Position numbers and translations under genes: made by a program
Notes under the pieces: model-generated
What the model was told of the DNA's origin: nothing
What the model saw: the letters and a program-made list of their open reading frames with translations, nothing else
The model's database searches: none
Shown: in pieces, positions 1 through 10,265 of the stretch
Numbering within the stretch: position 1 is the first letter of the stretch
Layout: each line of letters begins with the position of its first letter
Origin: Cordylochernes scorpioides
Taxonomy: Eukaryota; Arthropoda; Arachnida; Pseudoscorpiones; Chernetidae
NCBI GenBank assembly: GCA_030710605.1
Contig: CP092886.1
Span: 157,411,424-157,475,423, forward strand
Direction of reading: 5' to 3'
Length of the DNA stretch: 64,000 bases

Positions 1-946
1 GCTTCGTCAAGAATGAAATGGAAGATTGTAGTAAATGGATAAGGGATTATAATGTATTGCAAAAGCTAACTCTGGATAAAATGATGAATCTGGCAAATGT
101 ACCTTTCTTTTTAGAAGGCACAGCCAGCCAATGGAATGACAACAAGAAACAAAAGACTCACGGAATAAGTTCATGGGAAATGTTCAGCCAAACGTTTGAC
201 AACCAAGGTGCCCTTCTCAAACATGCCAAAGACAACCTTCAGAATCAAGCACATAAGAATACCGAATCTTGTGAGTTTTATATCCAGGACATTCTGAGTA
301 AAGAGGTTTTGCGCCTATAATGAAAGGTGTGATAGAAGACGTTTAACAAGTTATTTTGGTAAAGAAATTGATATGGACAAAGCCTTCGTTGAATGGCATT
401 GAAAATAGAGGCTTATAAAAAATCAAGCCCTCAAGTACATCAGGGAAACCACATTTTGAGTGACTTGCTATTGTCGCGTCGCAGGCAGAGAAGAACCAAA
501 CCCCTCCTCATTAAAAGATCTTATTTGACAAATAGTGAGAGAGGCGAAACCTATCCTACACCCAGAGATTATAATGCCAGAAGTAACCTCTTTATAGAAA
601 ATTATCCGTGAAGAGTGGGACAAAATTTTACTCCATTTTCTAAACAGATTCCATTCTACAGAGAACGACTCAGACAATTTAAAGGACCAAGGCCCGATGA
701 CCCCTGCCAGAAGAAAGACTGACAAATAGAGGGCAGTCAATAATATTCCCCTGTATCTAATGTGGACATCCAGGTCAAGTTGCCAGGATCTGTCTAGAGC
801 GGAGAAAGATGGTGGATCGGCAGCCACCGCGGATACCACCCTGTCCAAAACAGCTCATGAATGATCTACAGTGGCGGTGAAACCTCAGACTATCCAAGGT
901 ATCGAAACCTGTCACCCTATCTGGGTCATGGCCAATCTCTATCTGA
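1..946 (+). pseudogene. gypsy-A gag remnant (Ty3/gypsy, 5' end outside window)
   Basis: Decayed gag of a Ty3/gypsy retrotransposon. The longest clean stretch (18-320, 100 codons) has the look of a gypsy capsid, with 'FFLEGTASQW' followed by a short helical region. Downstream, frames are broken by stops and shifts. Around 740-810 one frame shows a damaged zinc knuckle: a C-x2-C with an internal stop, then GHPGQVARIC, in which the zinc histidine seems lost. The 5' LTR and leader lie upstream of the window. The element continues as the protease half at 1279-1518 after a SINE insertion, then after 8176 beyond a LINE insertion. The family call rests on the downstream protease, RNase H and integrase; gag alone would be weak. 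It cannot be functional. Confidence 0.7.
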
Positions 947-958
947 ACATTGTCCCTT

Positions 959-1265
959 TTTTTTTTAATTATCCCTAGTACACGTGGTACAGGCCATGAT
1001 AATCATGGTTGATAGTTAGCGACTGCTTTTACTGTAAGTGCACCACATGTCTACACATGTGAAAAGCAGTTCGACTTTGCACTTACAAATGTGCCAGAGC
1101 CCAGTTTGGTTACTTGCACTCGCTGGTGGGGTTGGACTTTTGCAAGAATCGGGGCCATTGGAGCATTTTTTTTAAATCAGAAAAAAGTGTCCAATGCGGA
1201 AATCGAACCCGAGTCATAGTGGTCGAAAACCAAACGGTTTAACCAGCCTTCCACCGACCCCCCAC
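959..1265 (-). mobile_element. tRNA-derived SINE inserted in gypsy-A
   Basis: A 12-bp target-site duplication, acattgtccctt, sits at 947-958 and again at 1266-1277. Between the copies, the plus strand starts with a T run (a poly-A tail on the minus strand) and ends with a tRNA-like head. Read on the minus strand, the head at about 1190-1264 has an A-box-like stretch and the B-box-like GGTTCGATTTCC, so it carries an internal RNA polymerase III promoter. The body between head and tail is unrecognised. SINEs of this type are copied by a partner LINE, but the partner cannot be named from this sequence. Confidence 0.8.
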
Positions 1266-1278
1266 ACATTGTCCCTTG

Positions 1279-1518
1279 ATATCAACAAGAAGGCCCTCCA
1301 GTCGATCATCTTGTTGTCAAGAGTGGGGAAAACTAGAGCAATTGCCCTTCACTGGAGGTAAGGTCTCTAATGAGATTATAAACCCTCTCATGCCCACAGA
1401 ACATATCATTGAAGTCATTATTGACAATAAAATATTTCCTGCCTTTGTCAACAGTGGATCTTTTTTTTCAGTTATTTTAGACCACTTCAGACAGCAACTC
1501 AAAAATACTATGTTCAAT
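1279..1518 (+). pseudogene. gypsy-A protease, N-terminal half
   Basis: One frame reads through a retropepsin-like segment, 'IIDNKIFPAFVNSGSFFSVI'. The motif that should be D-S/T-G is N-S-G here, so the catalytic aspartate is lost. The frame stops abruptly at the duplicated target site actatgttcaat (1507-1518), where the plus-strand LINE inserted. The second half of the protease resumes at 8189 beyond that LINE. Together these halves show that the gypsy element is older than the LINE. Confidence 0.75.
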
Positions 1519-1807
1519 AACTCCGCCTTTGCCAGTCCCAAGCCCGGATGAAAAAGGAGGAGGGGGAGCAGTAACAAGCTCGCTAAAAAACCTGGGCTCA
1601 TCTGGCCCGGCTGATAGTACCCTGTAAGGGCTCCTGATCCAGGGATACAGGATGAGCAGCGTTTGTACTCCATGTTAGGAGCGGCTGCACATGGTGTCTG
1701 TTCCTCATGTCAGAGGCGGCCATTTATTTTGGAGCTAAGTCGGCCTGCCACTGAGTAGTGCTCCCAGTCTTAATGACAAAGGCAGATGCTTTTTACTTTA
1801 CCCAATC

Positions 1808-2737
1808 ATGATGGTTGTCAAATCTCCCCACTATGCTGCATCGGCTGTCGCGCAGAATAATCAGGGCCGCGTCTGGAGTTTAGGCAGAGGGCTTCATTTG
1901 AAAAATTCCCTACAGTCTCCCAATGCCAAATTGAATATTCTTCAATGTAACATCAATGGCATATCTACTAGTAAGAGCAAGGTTAAACTGGATGAGATAT
2001 TATCACTGGCGGACTCCAAATGCGCTAATATCATTTGTCTGCAAGAAACCAAGCTTAAGCCCAACCACCTTTTTAAGGTAAAGGGCTTCAAAATACTGAG
2101 AAAAGACAGGCCTTCAGCAGATGGAGGAAGAGGGCTCCTGACCCTCATCAAAGACCTTTCCTTTGAAGAAATTGACACTCCTTCAACAACCCATACTGAA
2201 CTACAGGCCTTCAAAATACACCTACCCAATCAGAGACCCCTAACAATTGTGAATACTTATCACCCACCCCAAAAACCAGGCCCAGAACTAGACTCAGTTG
2301 CACACCTACTTGATCCCAATATACTCATCCTTGGAGACTTCAACAGCAAGCATCAATCTTGGGGCTGTTCCCTCAACAACACTAAGGGCTCTATCCTCAG
2401 CACCTTCATTGATAACAACCTCACAATTGTGTCCCATGGTCCTACCTACATCTCTCACTCCTATGGAACTCCGCAAACACTAGATCTCACCATCACCTCC
2501 CCATCTATGCAACAGTTCATAAAAAACAGCACCCTGAAAAGCATCGGAAGCGACCATCTCCCTCTGCTAACAGAAATCTCCACCTCCACTTCCCTCCCAA
2601 AATCTTCACAAAGACTTTTCTGGAACTATAAAAAAGCCTCCTGGAATTCATTTAAAACATTGTTAGTCTTCTCAGCAAAATCCCACCAAATTCCTCTTTG
2701 GAAGACAGGTGGAAGAACTGGAAGTCTGCAGTCCTAA
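1808..2737 (+). pseudogene. LINE apurinic/apyrimidinic-type endonuclease domain
   Basis: The N-terminal endonuclease nicks target DNA to prime reverse transcription. The frame holds the exonuclease-endonuclease-phosphatase signature in order: 'LNILQCNING' at about residue 41, the catalytic glutamate in 'CLQETKLKPN' at about 77, 'ILGDFNSKHQSWG' at about 174, and the C-terminal 'SDHLPLLTEI' at about 248. After about residue 290 the frame is lost. The reading continues in another frame as the RT region (2698 onward), so a one-base indel near 2690-2737 separates them. The upstream start is uncertain because the ATG at 1808 lies inside leader-like sequence. Confidence 0.85.
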
Positions 2738-4549
2738 TTTCTGCCAAACAAAATATCCCCAGAGGAAACAGAAAATTCTACATTCCTGGATATAGAGAGG
2801 TACTAGATCTTTTGAAAGATGAAATAGAAGATAGGAACCAAGTTTACCAAGACCTCATTGAGAACAACAACACCCTCCTCATCAGAGATTACAATCACCT
2901 TGCTGCAAAAATTAAGCTTAAGGCCGACCAAATCAAACAGAATAAGTGGATTGAACTCTGCTCTTCAATTGACCCAAAAACCAGCGACACGAAACTATGG
3001 AGACTACTACATGCCCTCAATCAGGACACTCCATCTCACAGCAGCTCAAATACCTTCAAGAATAATTCTGGAAATCCCCTCACAGACAAATACAGCATAG
3101 CAAACCATTTTGCCCACCATTACAGCTCCACTGCAAAACTTAATTTTAATTTACAGGATAAAATAATAGGTAGAAAATCTAGGCTCACCAGAAACCTTGC
3201 AAAATCCAAACCCAGCCACAACATTTTCAGTAAACCTTTTCAAGAGCATGAACTGGACGAAGCTTTAAGTCATCTTGACCCTACAAAAGCTCCTGGTCCA
3301 GACAACATCACTGGACCCATGTTGAAAAACCTCAGTTCCCATGCCAAACTAGAACTCTTAAGCATTTTCAATTACAGTTGGAGCTCGTATACCCTCCCTA
3401 AAGAGTGGAAACATGCCACAATTATCCCCATCCACAAACCAGGCAAGCTTGAGAACCACCTAACCAACTACAGACCTATCTCTCTGACCTCTATTCCCTG
3501 CAAAATCATGGAACACATGATTCTCAATAGGTTAACTTTTTATCTTAACCTCAACAATCTACTAGACCCTCATCAAAGAGCTTTTATAAAATATCAAAGC
3601 ACAGAAGATTCAATCTTTTACTTCGTTCAACAAATCCAGGGCAGCTTCCATCATAAACCTACAGAATCCACTATAGCAGCCTTCATCGACCTTTCCCAAG
3701 CCTTCGACAGAGTCTGGAAGGAAAAGCTAATTCTCAAACTCGATGAACTTGGAATAGAGGGAAGTATGCTGAGTTGGATCAGCAATTTTCTATCCAAGCG
3801 CACCATACAGGTTAACTTCAACAACATCAATTCAAAAACCACTCGTATTTACCAAGGTCTACCCCAAGGATCAATCCTAAGCCCTATTCTCTTCAATATT
3901 TACCTAAATGATGTACACACTTTTATCAAACCGCCAGCTAAAATTGCCCTTTACGCAGATGACATAATCATCTGGGTCTCCAAAAACAACCTCTCCGATG
4001 CAGAACAATCTCTGAATAAAGCCATGAAAGGTCTGCAAAAGGTAACTCAGAAACTAAAATTATCCATCAACATCAACAAATCTGAAATCGGCCTCTTCAC
4101 CATCAACAACCACCTTCGCCACTGGAGCCCAAATATTTTCTTAAATAATTCAAAATTTCAATATTCAGATTCCCCAAGATCTCTTGGTGTCACACTCGAC
4201 CCAGCTCACTTTTAAAAAACATATTGACACCATGATAAGCAAAGCCAAAAATAGGCTCAAAATTCTGAAAAAAATATCAGGCTTAAACTTGGGTGCAAAT
4301 GCCAATATCTTACGCACAATGTACCTTGCACTCGTAAGACCTATTTTGGAATATGCTACACCAGCCTGGATAAATGCAAGTAAAACTAACCTATCCAAAA
4401 TAGACAGAATCCAAGCAAGCGCAGCTAAAATTATCAGCGGACTTCGAAGATCCTGCCCAAATCGCATTGCTGAACTCGAATCCAACCTTCTTCCCCTGCA
4501 CCTAAGGAGAAAAATCTGCTTTTCAAAATTTATAACAAAAAAAGATTAA
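2698..4549 (+). pseudogene. LINE reverse transcriptase domain (frameshifted)
   Basis: RNA-dependent DNA polymerase region of the same LINE. Visible motifs in order: 'DPTKAPGPDNIT', 'LPKEWKHATIIPIHKPGK', 'NYRPISLTSIPCKIMEHMI', 'AFIDLSQAFDRVW' (first catalytic aspartate), 'LPQGSILSPILFNIYLND', and 'ALYADDIIIW' with the catalytic DD pair. The first frame stops at 4215. The thumb-side sequence ('KKHIDTMISKAKNRLKILKKISG') continues in another frame from 4184 to 4549, so another indel lies near 4200. Degraded sequence then runs to the second LINE insertion at 4668. The catalytic residues are intact, but the polyprotein is broken. Confidence 0.88.
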
Positions 4550-4786
4550 CTCTCCAAAAGAACATCTTACAGGAAAATTTATTAGAAATTGGGTCCCAAA
4601 CCAAAGATTAAAACTCCCCACACCTCTCAACATGGCTCACAACTCTAATCTTTTAGACATCCCAATTTCAACAACAACAACAAAAACCTTTATTAAGACA
4701 CTATTGTGTTACAAGGGGATTCCCCTAAAAGGTTATATATGTACATGAGTGAGGAGGAAAAGCAATTTAGAGGGGAGGGGGAGCAA

Positions 4787-5935
4787 TCAGCCGTTGTCTG
4801 TGGAGTTGAGCACTTCTCTCATTTTATCAATCGCCTTGAAAATTTTAAAATATTTATAAACAAATGTTTTATCCAGCAGGAGAGCAGTAAAGATTTTATA
4901 TACATGTTGTTCATTGTAGTGAGTTAGCTCCGAAATTTCGCGAATTTCCATTCCCTTTTCATGTAGGAATGGGCAATGGAATAGATAGTGGACCAAATTG
5001 TCTTGGATGCCAACATTGCAGAAGTAGCAATTTAAAGGGTCACTGTTCCAAAATCCCGTGATATCCTCGCGGAAAAGTAGCCATAGAATCCTTTGACGGG
5101 CTATAAATCGTTTAATTTTCAAAGGGAGGTTTGATAGTAAGTAGTCCTCCGTTATAAAGGAGCTACTTAGAGATTGGTAGTGAATAAAATGAGTTGAGTT
5201 TTGTATCTTAGCTCGGTCAAATTGGAGTAGCTGGTCCACTGTGTTTGAATAATTCTAGGCATTTCTCCTCGCACAACCATATAATCTTCACAGTTCTTAA
5301 GAAAAGAAAAACCCCTAGAGTCAATGATGCTATTCAAGTTATGAATAAAGTTGTTTCCCGCTTTTCCCACAATTGAAACTTTCCAGAGCTGGGACAAGCA
5401 AACATAGGGTAATCTTGTCCTGTCCATTTTTAAAATCCATATCCAGAACTTTAGAATCAATTTCGTAATGTTTAATTCAAGGGACATCCTTCCAGTTTCT
5501 GTTCGTAAGATGTAGCCCGGAGTATATCTGGGAAGGTCAAGAAATCGCCGTAGGAAAATATCATGGATCTGGTTTACAACTCCTATCTGATTTGACGCCC
5601 ACAGGGGGGCAGAGTATAACAAAGTGGATAAAACTATGGAGTCAAGTAATTTCATCACTGCTCCGAACGATTTGGTTCTTGACTTAGATAGTATTCTCCA
5701 TACTGCGTTTGTAGCACCCAATGCTTTGGTTTTAAAGTGCTGCGCCACGTAAGCAGTTGGATTCTTGGTAGTTAAGGGGTAGCCAAGATATGTATATTTT
5801 AAAGATACTGTCAAGGGTTGTTGGCCCCAAAACCAAACATCAGATCTGGCCAAGCGGCCTCCATTTCGAAACACTACGATTTTAGACTTGGATTGGTTCA
5901 GAGTTAAACCATTTTCCTCAAAATATCTTTTTATT
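4787..5935 (-). pseudogene. second LINE, RT thumb and C-terminal domain
   Basis: Continuation of the minus-strand LINE protein. One frame (5167-5874) covers 'FRNGGRLARSDVWFWGQQPL', 'YTYLGYPLT' and a long helical region with 'LDSIVLSTLLYSAPLWAS'. A second frame (4787-5239) covers the C-terminal end with a probable zinc motif, 'CYFCNVGIQDNLVHYLFHC' (C-x2-C, H, C). The two frames overlap and are out of phase, so a one- or two-base indel near 5200-5240 has broken the reading. Clear homology to the copy at 57617-58717 ('FRNGGRKARSDVWFWGQLPL') supports the call. Confidence 0.85.
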
Positions 5936-6180
5936 AGATTAATCTTTATAAATGACTGCGGCGTATAATTATGAAGCTATACAACCAGTTTAACCGCATA
6001 AGTTTATTTTTATTTATGAAAAATCATTTTTAATTTCAAAGAGAAATAATTTAATATTTCTAACTTTTGGATGAAGTATGAAAAGGTTGAATATATGAAG
6101 AGTGATGGTTTATATATGAATGGATGACGTATGGAGGGTGAAAAATATGAAGAGTAATGGCGAACGGAAAAATAAAAGTG

Positions 6181-6252
6181 TCCAGGAGCGGGAATCGAAC
6201 CCACAACCTTCTGCTTACCGGGCAGGTGCCATGTCCACTAGGCTATCCTGGA
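6181..6252 (-). tRNA. tRNA-like sequence, copy 1 (in the 353-bp array)
   Basis: On the minus strand this 72-nt stretch folds as a cloverleaf. The acceptor TCCAGGA pairs perfectly with TCCTGGA. The D-arm is GCC/GGC with a GG in the loop. The T-arm is GTGGG/CCCGC around TTCGATT. The anticodon stem has only four good pairs, and the loop CCGGTAA has C instead of the usual U before the anticodon position. A functional decoding tRNA is therefore doubtful. It may serve as a pol III promoter (B box GGTTCGATTCC) or as an RNase P/Z substrate. Confidence 0.5.
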
Positions 6253-6533
6253 CGATATTTCTCCGTTCGTAACTAATATTTAAACTGACTAAAAATACTT
6301 ATAAATGACTGCGGCGTATAATTATGAAGCTATACAACCAGTTTAACCGCATAAGTTTATTTTTATTTATGAAAAATCATTTTTAATTTCAAAGAGAAAT
6401 AATTTAATATTTCTAACTTTTGGATGACGTATGAAAAGGTTGAACATATGAAGAGTGATGGTCTATATATGAATGGATGACGTATGGAGGGTGAAAAATA
6501 TGAAGAGTAATGGCGAACGGAAAAATAAAAGTG

Positions 6534-6605
6534 TCCAGGAGCGGGAATCGAACCCACAACCTTCTGCTTACCGGGCAGGTGCCATGTCCACTAGGCTATC
6601 CTGGA
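6534..6605 (-). tRNA. tRNA-like sequence, copy 2 (in the 353-bp array)
   Basis: The same 72-nt cloverleaf as at 6181-6252, exactly 353 bp further along and apparently identical in sequence. The acceptor and T stems are intact, and the anticodon loop has the same odd CCGGTAA. Exact repetition shows it belongs to the repeat unit and is not an isolated chromosomal tRNA gene. Confidence 0.5.
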
Positions 6606-6896
6606 CGATATTTCTCCGTTTGTAACTAATATTTAAACTGACTAATAATACTTATAAATGACTGCGGCGTATAATTATGAAGCTATACAACCAGTTTAAC
6701 CGCATAAGTTTATTTTTATTTATGAAAAATCATTTTTAATTTCAAAGAGAAATAATTTAATATTTTTAACTTTTGGATGACGTATGAAAAGGTTGAATAT
6801 ATGAAGAGTGATGGTCTATATATGAATGGATGACGTATGGAGGGTGAAAAATATGAAGAGTAATGGCGAACGAAAAAATAAAAGATTAATCTTTAT

Positions 6897-7212
6897 TTGG
6901 AAATTTATCTTGGATTCACCAAAGAGGACTATATCATCCGCGAACAGGAGGAGGGGTATAGTTCCATGGCCCGGTAAGTATATACCTGGCAGGTCAGAAT
7001 CATCCAGTGTAGCAACCAGATCGTTAATAAAAATAATAAATAAATACGGTGAAAGAGGTTCACCCTGAAGAACACCTGATTGTATTTTGATGAATTCTGT
7101 AAAAGAGCCGTTCCATCTAACCGCTGCCATCATTTGAGCATAGTAGTTCTGTATGAGTTTGATAAATCGCCCACTTAAACCAACAAGCGCAAGCTTTCTC
7201 CATAATAGTAGA
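6897..7212 (-). pseudogene. second LINE, RT core fragment
   Basis: The minus-strand frame contains RT motifs: 'GVLQGEPLSPYLFIIFIND', a loop, then 'LLLFADDIVLFGESKI' with the catalytic aspartate pair. The upstream palm and finger regions are absent because the element is 5'-truncated at 7212. The frame continues into sequence beyond the array at 5950-6882, whose 14-bp duplication agattaatctttat flanks the break. The protein therefore resumes on the low-coordinate side. Confidence 0.85.
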
Positions 7213-7228
7213 TTAGACATCCCAATTT

Positions 7229-8148
7229 ATCCCAAACACAGAACTTCCTATCCCCCACACAAAACTCGCAACAAACTCATCTGTTTCCCTCATCTACCAG
7301 ACAATCCCCACAAACATGAAACTCAGCCAGAATTACTTAAAGATCTTGGCCTCTATATCATTGAGGAAAATAGCTCCCTCTTCAACATCACAATTTACAC
7401 TGACGGTAGCCAACTTGAAACTGGACTGTCTGGTAGTGGAATTGCTATCTACAAAGATAAGATCCTGGAAAAAATCTCCCTCTCCCACCCTAGACATCTT
7501 TCAGTTTATAAATCAGAATTCTCTGCTATAGATACGGCTCTAAAAGACATCAACATCAACTCGCCAAGCAAAATAATAATCTACTCCGACTCAAGAGCAG
7601 CCATTTATACCCTTCAAAGCTGCTTCTCCAGTCAAGAACCTCTCCTCAAGAGCATTGCTAAGTCTGTAAACCGACTCCCAGCCAACAGCTCAGTCACAGT
7701 GCAATGGCTTCCAGCTCACGTTGGAATTCCTGGTAATGAGCTGGCAGACTCTCTGGCAAAAGCTGGAGCTCTTGGCCTACCTGAAGCAAGAGAATCCACC
7801 ACCCAACTAGACAAAAAAGACCTCCTCCGTACCATCAAACCCCAATGCCTGCAGGAATGGAAATCTGATGCTGCACAAGACTGGTACAGAGCAGGAGGGA
7901 CAAGCACCGGTTCTGTCCTCCCAAGAGAACAACAGTCTTTGATTTCCAGACTTAAGTCTGGTCATCTACGGACAATGACTTTCCAGAATGGTTGCAAGGT
8001 TTTCCCACTATGTACTAAGTGCAATTCTCAGCCTGCAACCCTAAGACATATTATTGACTGTATTGACTCATCCATTGATGAACTCTACTCTTCCCCGGCA
8101 GACACCATCAAAAATCTCAAGCTTTACAAGCTTGATTCCTTAGTGTGA
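7229..8148 (+). pseudogene. I-type LINE RNase H and C-terminal zinc motif
   Basis: The plus-strand LINE resumes after the nested insertion. It is in one open frame from 7153, but the first 76 bases of that frame belong to the nested LINE and its target duplication. RNase H catalytic positions are visible: 'ITIYTDGSQLETG' (D), 'YKSEFSAIDTAL' (E), 'IIYSDSRAAIYTL' (D), and 'WLPAHVGIPGNELAD' (H and D). Near the end, 'CTKCNSQPATLRHIIDC' gives a C-x2-C...H...C motif common at the end of these LINE proteins. The domain itself looks undamaged; the protein is broken upstream. Confidence 0.87.
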
Positions 8149-8188
8149 TTGAGTGGAGATAAGAAAGAAGAAGAAGACTATGTTCAAT

Positions 8189-8960
8189 TACCCCGGCATG
8201 ATGCTTAGAGTTGCCAAAGGGAAATCTATTGTTTTATAAGGGCCAATGTACTTTGCATTTAGAAATAAACAGATTGGTAAAGCCATTTGAATTTGGGTTT
8301 TACGAAGTTGTAGCCAAGACATCATTCTCAGGTGGGACTTTCTAGAAGCATTAAAGGGTATAATTGAATGTGGTGCCACTGAGATTCTGTTAAACAAGCG
8401 GAATTACTAAACGGCTCTTTGAGTATAACCAAAACTGTGGCTGCCGATGATAGTGTTATAATTTCCACTATGTGGAAAGACCTAGGAGATAAATGCCATC
8501 AGCGAGACAATTTCTGGTGTGAGTGATGTCAATGAAGCCTTCAAGGGTCCTCTCTTTAGAGTGTGATCTGGTGATTACCACCTCGATCTTTGCCATCCAC
8601 CATGGAAAAGGAAGAATTTGGAAAACCAATAGCATCCCATATCATGTGATCAAACTATCCCCAAAGGAATGTGCAAGAGAGATACAAATACTGGAAGAGA
8701 ATTACCTGGCATCATCAATGCTACTTATGACACCAGTCAGCAAAAGATTCTGGTAAGAAAAACTCGCTCAATCTTAACTCAATGTAAACCCTAACCCATC
8801 TAGACTTGTAAGAACCAGGATATGTTTAAGAATTGAGAAGTTGGGAGGGTTATTTGAATTCAATAAATTTCTGTGTAATCAGACGAGCAGAGACAAGCAC
8901 AAATTAGATGCAAGTAGTGAGACCCCAATTAAACACTGTTGGTATCAAGGGTAAGGGATT
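8189..8960 (+). pseudogene. gypsy-A protease C-terminal half and linker
   Basis: Gypsy-A resumes immediately after the second copy of the LINE target duplication. Reading frames broken by stops show the second half of the protease, with a 'LRWDFLEALKGII' segment of the kind that follows the flap in gypsy proteases. A linker follows, ending near 'IPYHVIKLSPKECAREIQILEENYL', which has the look of the run-up to a gypsy RT. Numerous stops and frame changes make it a relic. Confidence 0.65.
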
Positions 8961-9520
8961 GAATGTCAGACCATAAAGGAGAAGTCGAAAATTGTTGAAG
9001 GGGTATAATTCAGTCTTCCTAAAAGCCCATGGTACTCTCCTGCGGTTTTGGTCAAGAAGAAAAATTGTAGTTGGCACTTCTGTGTCAAATACAGACCCCT
9101 GAATAAGATCACTAAGAAAGATGTGTATCCACTACCAATGATTGACAATACACTCGATTGCTTGAGGACCACAAGTTATTATTCATCCCATTGACCTCCC
9201 TTCTTGCGCTACTGACAGATTGAGGTTGATGAAGATAGCGAGAAAAGTGCCTGTTATTTGGATGACATTATTCTATTTTCATCAACCTCAGATGAATATT
9301 ATAAGTACCTTGGTTTTTAGCTCTTGAATGTATCTCAAAAGCTGGGCTTGGGTGTAATTCAGACAAATGCTTGTTTGGGCCAAAACAAATAATCATGTTT
9401 GAACATTTGGTAGATGGATAAGGTATGCACCCTAACCCAGTTAAAGTTGATGCCCTAACCAAATTCCCTACTCAAAAACCACTCTCTGATGTAAGAAGTT
9501 TCATTGAAATATACTCATAA
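8961..9520 (+). pseudogene. gypsy-A reverse transcriptase remnant
   Basis: Broken frames show a 'CVKYRPLNKITKKDVYPLP' segment (the usual VDYR-LN-T--D-YPLP block), then 'YLDDIILFSSTSDE', which is the YxDD catalytic box of gypsy RT. The distance between these blocks is too short, so the middle of the palm domain is deleted. The connection region follows as 'KCLFGPKQIIMFEHLVDG' and 'PVKVDALTKFPTQKPLSDVRSFI'. Stops are frequent. The order matches Ty3/gypsy pol. Confidence 0.8.
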
Positions 9521-10030
9521 TATCATCGCTTCATTAAGAATTTTATTTGAAAAGCCGAACCTTCACACAAATTATTGAGAAAAGACAAGATTTAAATTGA
9601 ACCAAACCAACAACAAGCCTATGAAGCTTTGCAGTTGGCAGTCACATCTGAACTCATTTTGACTCACTTTGACAAACACTGACACAAATAGGCTTGAAAT
9701 TGTGGAGGTTTTGGTTTAGGTTCAAGGAGAAATGAAAAATCAATCGTATAAACATCAAGAATGCTGTCAACAGCTAAAAAAATTATTCAACAACCGAATG
9801 AAAGTGCCTTGTGTAATTTGGGCAATCAGTAAATTTTGTCCATGCCTGTTTGGCCACTCATTCACAGTCGTGACTGATCATCGTTCACTCTATTGGCTTT
9901 CAAGCTTGAAGGAACCTTTTGGAAGACTGGCTAGATGAGCTTCAAGAGTTCAGGAATATGATGTCAAGGTACATGTACAAAAATGGTAGAAAACATCAAG
10001 ATGTTGATTGCTGTCATGTAACCCAATCGA
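9521..10030 (+). pseudogene. gypsy-A RNase H remnant
   Basis: A short open stretch (9732-9938) reads '[20 protein letters not shown]' followed by 'KEPFGRLAR', the classic gypsy RNase H block with the catalytic aspartate in TDH. Upstream sequence corresponds to the 'Q-AYEALQLAVTSELILTHFD' tether. After the block, broken frames match the 'VQEYDVKV' segment that precedes the integrase. Frameshifts are scattered throughout. Confidence 0.8.
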
Positions 10031-10265
10031 AGTGAATAACCTGGCTGTTAAGAATGGTTGAGGAAATCGGCTCTAAATGGCGTGCGCCATGGGGTACGCC
10101 GCAGAGTACTCCACAGAGTGCACCCATGTGACATTTTTCGACTATATAAAGGAAGGTAGATAGGAGACGAGGAAGGATAAGGTATTAGAATGGTGCGTGG
10201 CGAGGAGAAGGTATTAGAACGGAGTAAGGTGTGTGGCTGAAGGTGGATTAAAATTAAAGATGCCT
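10031..10265 (+). other. unassigned stretch between gypsy-A RNase H and integrase
   Basis: This interval does not read as gypsy pol. It holds a purine-rich stretch with the near-duplicates 'ggtattagaatgg' and 'ggtattagaacgg' and a TATA-like gactatataaagg at about 10140. It could be a fragment of another element's LTR or promoter inserted between RNase H and integrase. I found no clear target duplication. Confidence 0.35.

Larger units (their letters stand above)
5950..6882 (-). mobile_element. tandem array of 353-bp units separated by tRNA-like sequences
   Basis: An insertion of 933 bp flanked by a 14-bp target-site duplication, agattaatctttat (5936-5949 and 6883-6896). It holds two full 353-bp units plus 227 bp of a third. 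The unit starts recur at 5950, 6303 and 6656. Two units carry a tRNA-like cloverleaf (6181-6252 and 6534-6605); the third stops just short of it. The copies differ at only a few bases. Because one duplication flanks the whole array, it entered as a multimer. I see no ORF of substance and no hammerhead core in the unit. It may be a SINE trimer or the product of a multimeric or circular RNA. Confidence 0.85.
4669..7212 (-). mobile_element. second LINE, minus strand, 5'-truncated, nested in the I-type LINE
   Basis: Bounded by a 16-bp target-site duplication, ttagacatcccaattt, at 4653-4668 and 7213-7228. The low-coordinate end is its 3' end. It carries a (CAA)n run on the plus strand, which is a TTG-repeat tail on the element strand. 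The 5' end is cut off inside the RT domain, as is usual after incomplete reverse transcription. Coding parts are at 6897-7212 and 4787-5935, separated by the tRNA-punctuated array at 5950-6882. A related, even shorter copy lies at 57284-58860. The C-terminus has a C-x2-C...H-x4-C motif and no RNase H. I do not assign a clade. Confidence 0.88.
1519..8176 (+). mobile_element. I-type LINE (APE endonuclease, RT, RNase H) nested in gypsy-A
   Basis: A non-LTR retrotransposon bounded by the 12-bp duplication actatgttcaat (1507-1518 and 8177-8188). It begins with a GC-richer 5' leader (1519-1807) and ends in a short aag-rich tail (about 8155-8176). The order is endonuclease, reverse transcriptase, RNase H and a C-terminal zinc-type motif. 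An RNase H domain after the RT is typical of the I superclade. No ORF1/gag is seen in the leader. A minus-strand LINE split it at 4669-7212. Several frameshifts make this copy dead. Confidence 0.88.

Noticed and set aside
6010-6557. Two identical 64-codon minus frames ('MGSIPAPGHFYFSVRHYSSY')
   Set aside because: They read through the tRNA-like part and body of the 353-bp repeat; non-coding.
6181-6605. Functional chromosomal tRNA genes
   Set aside because: Anticodon loop lacks U33, anticodon stem is short a pair, and the sequence repeats as part of a mobile array.
5950-6882. Hammerhead ribozyme in the 353-bp unit
   Set aside because: I searched both strands of the unit for CTGANGA followed by a stem and GAAA and found none.
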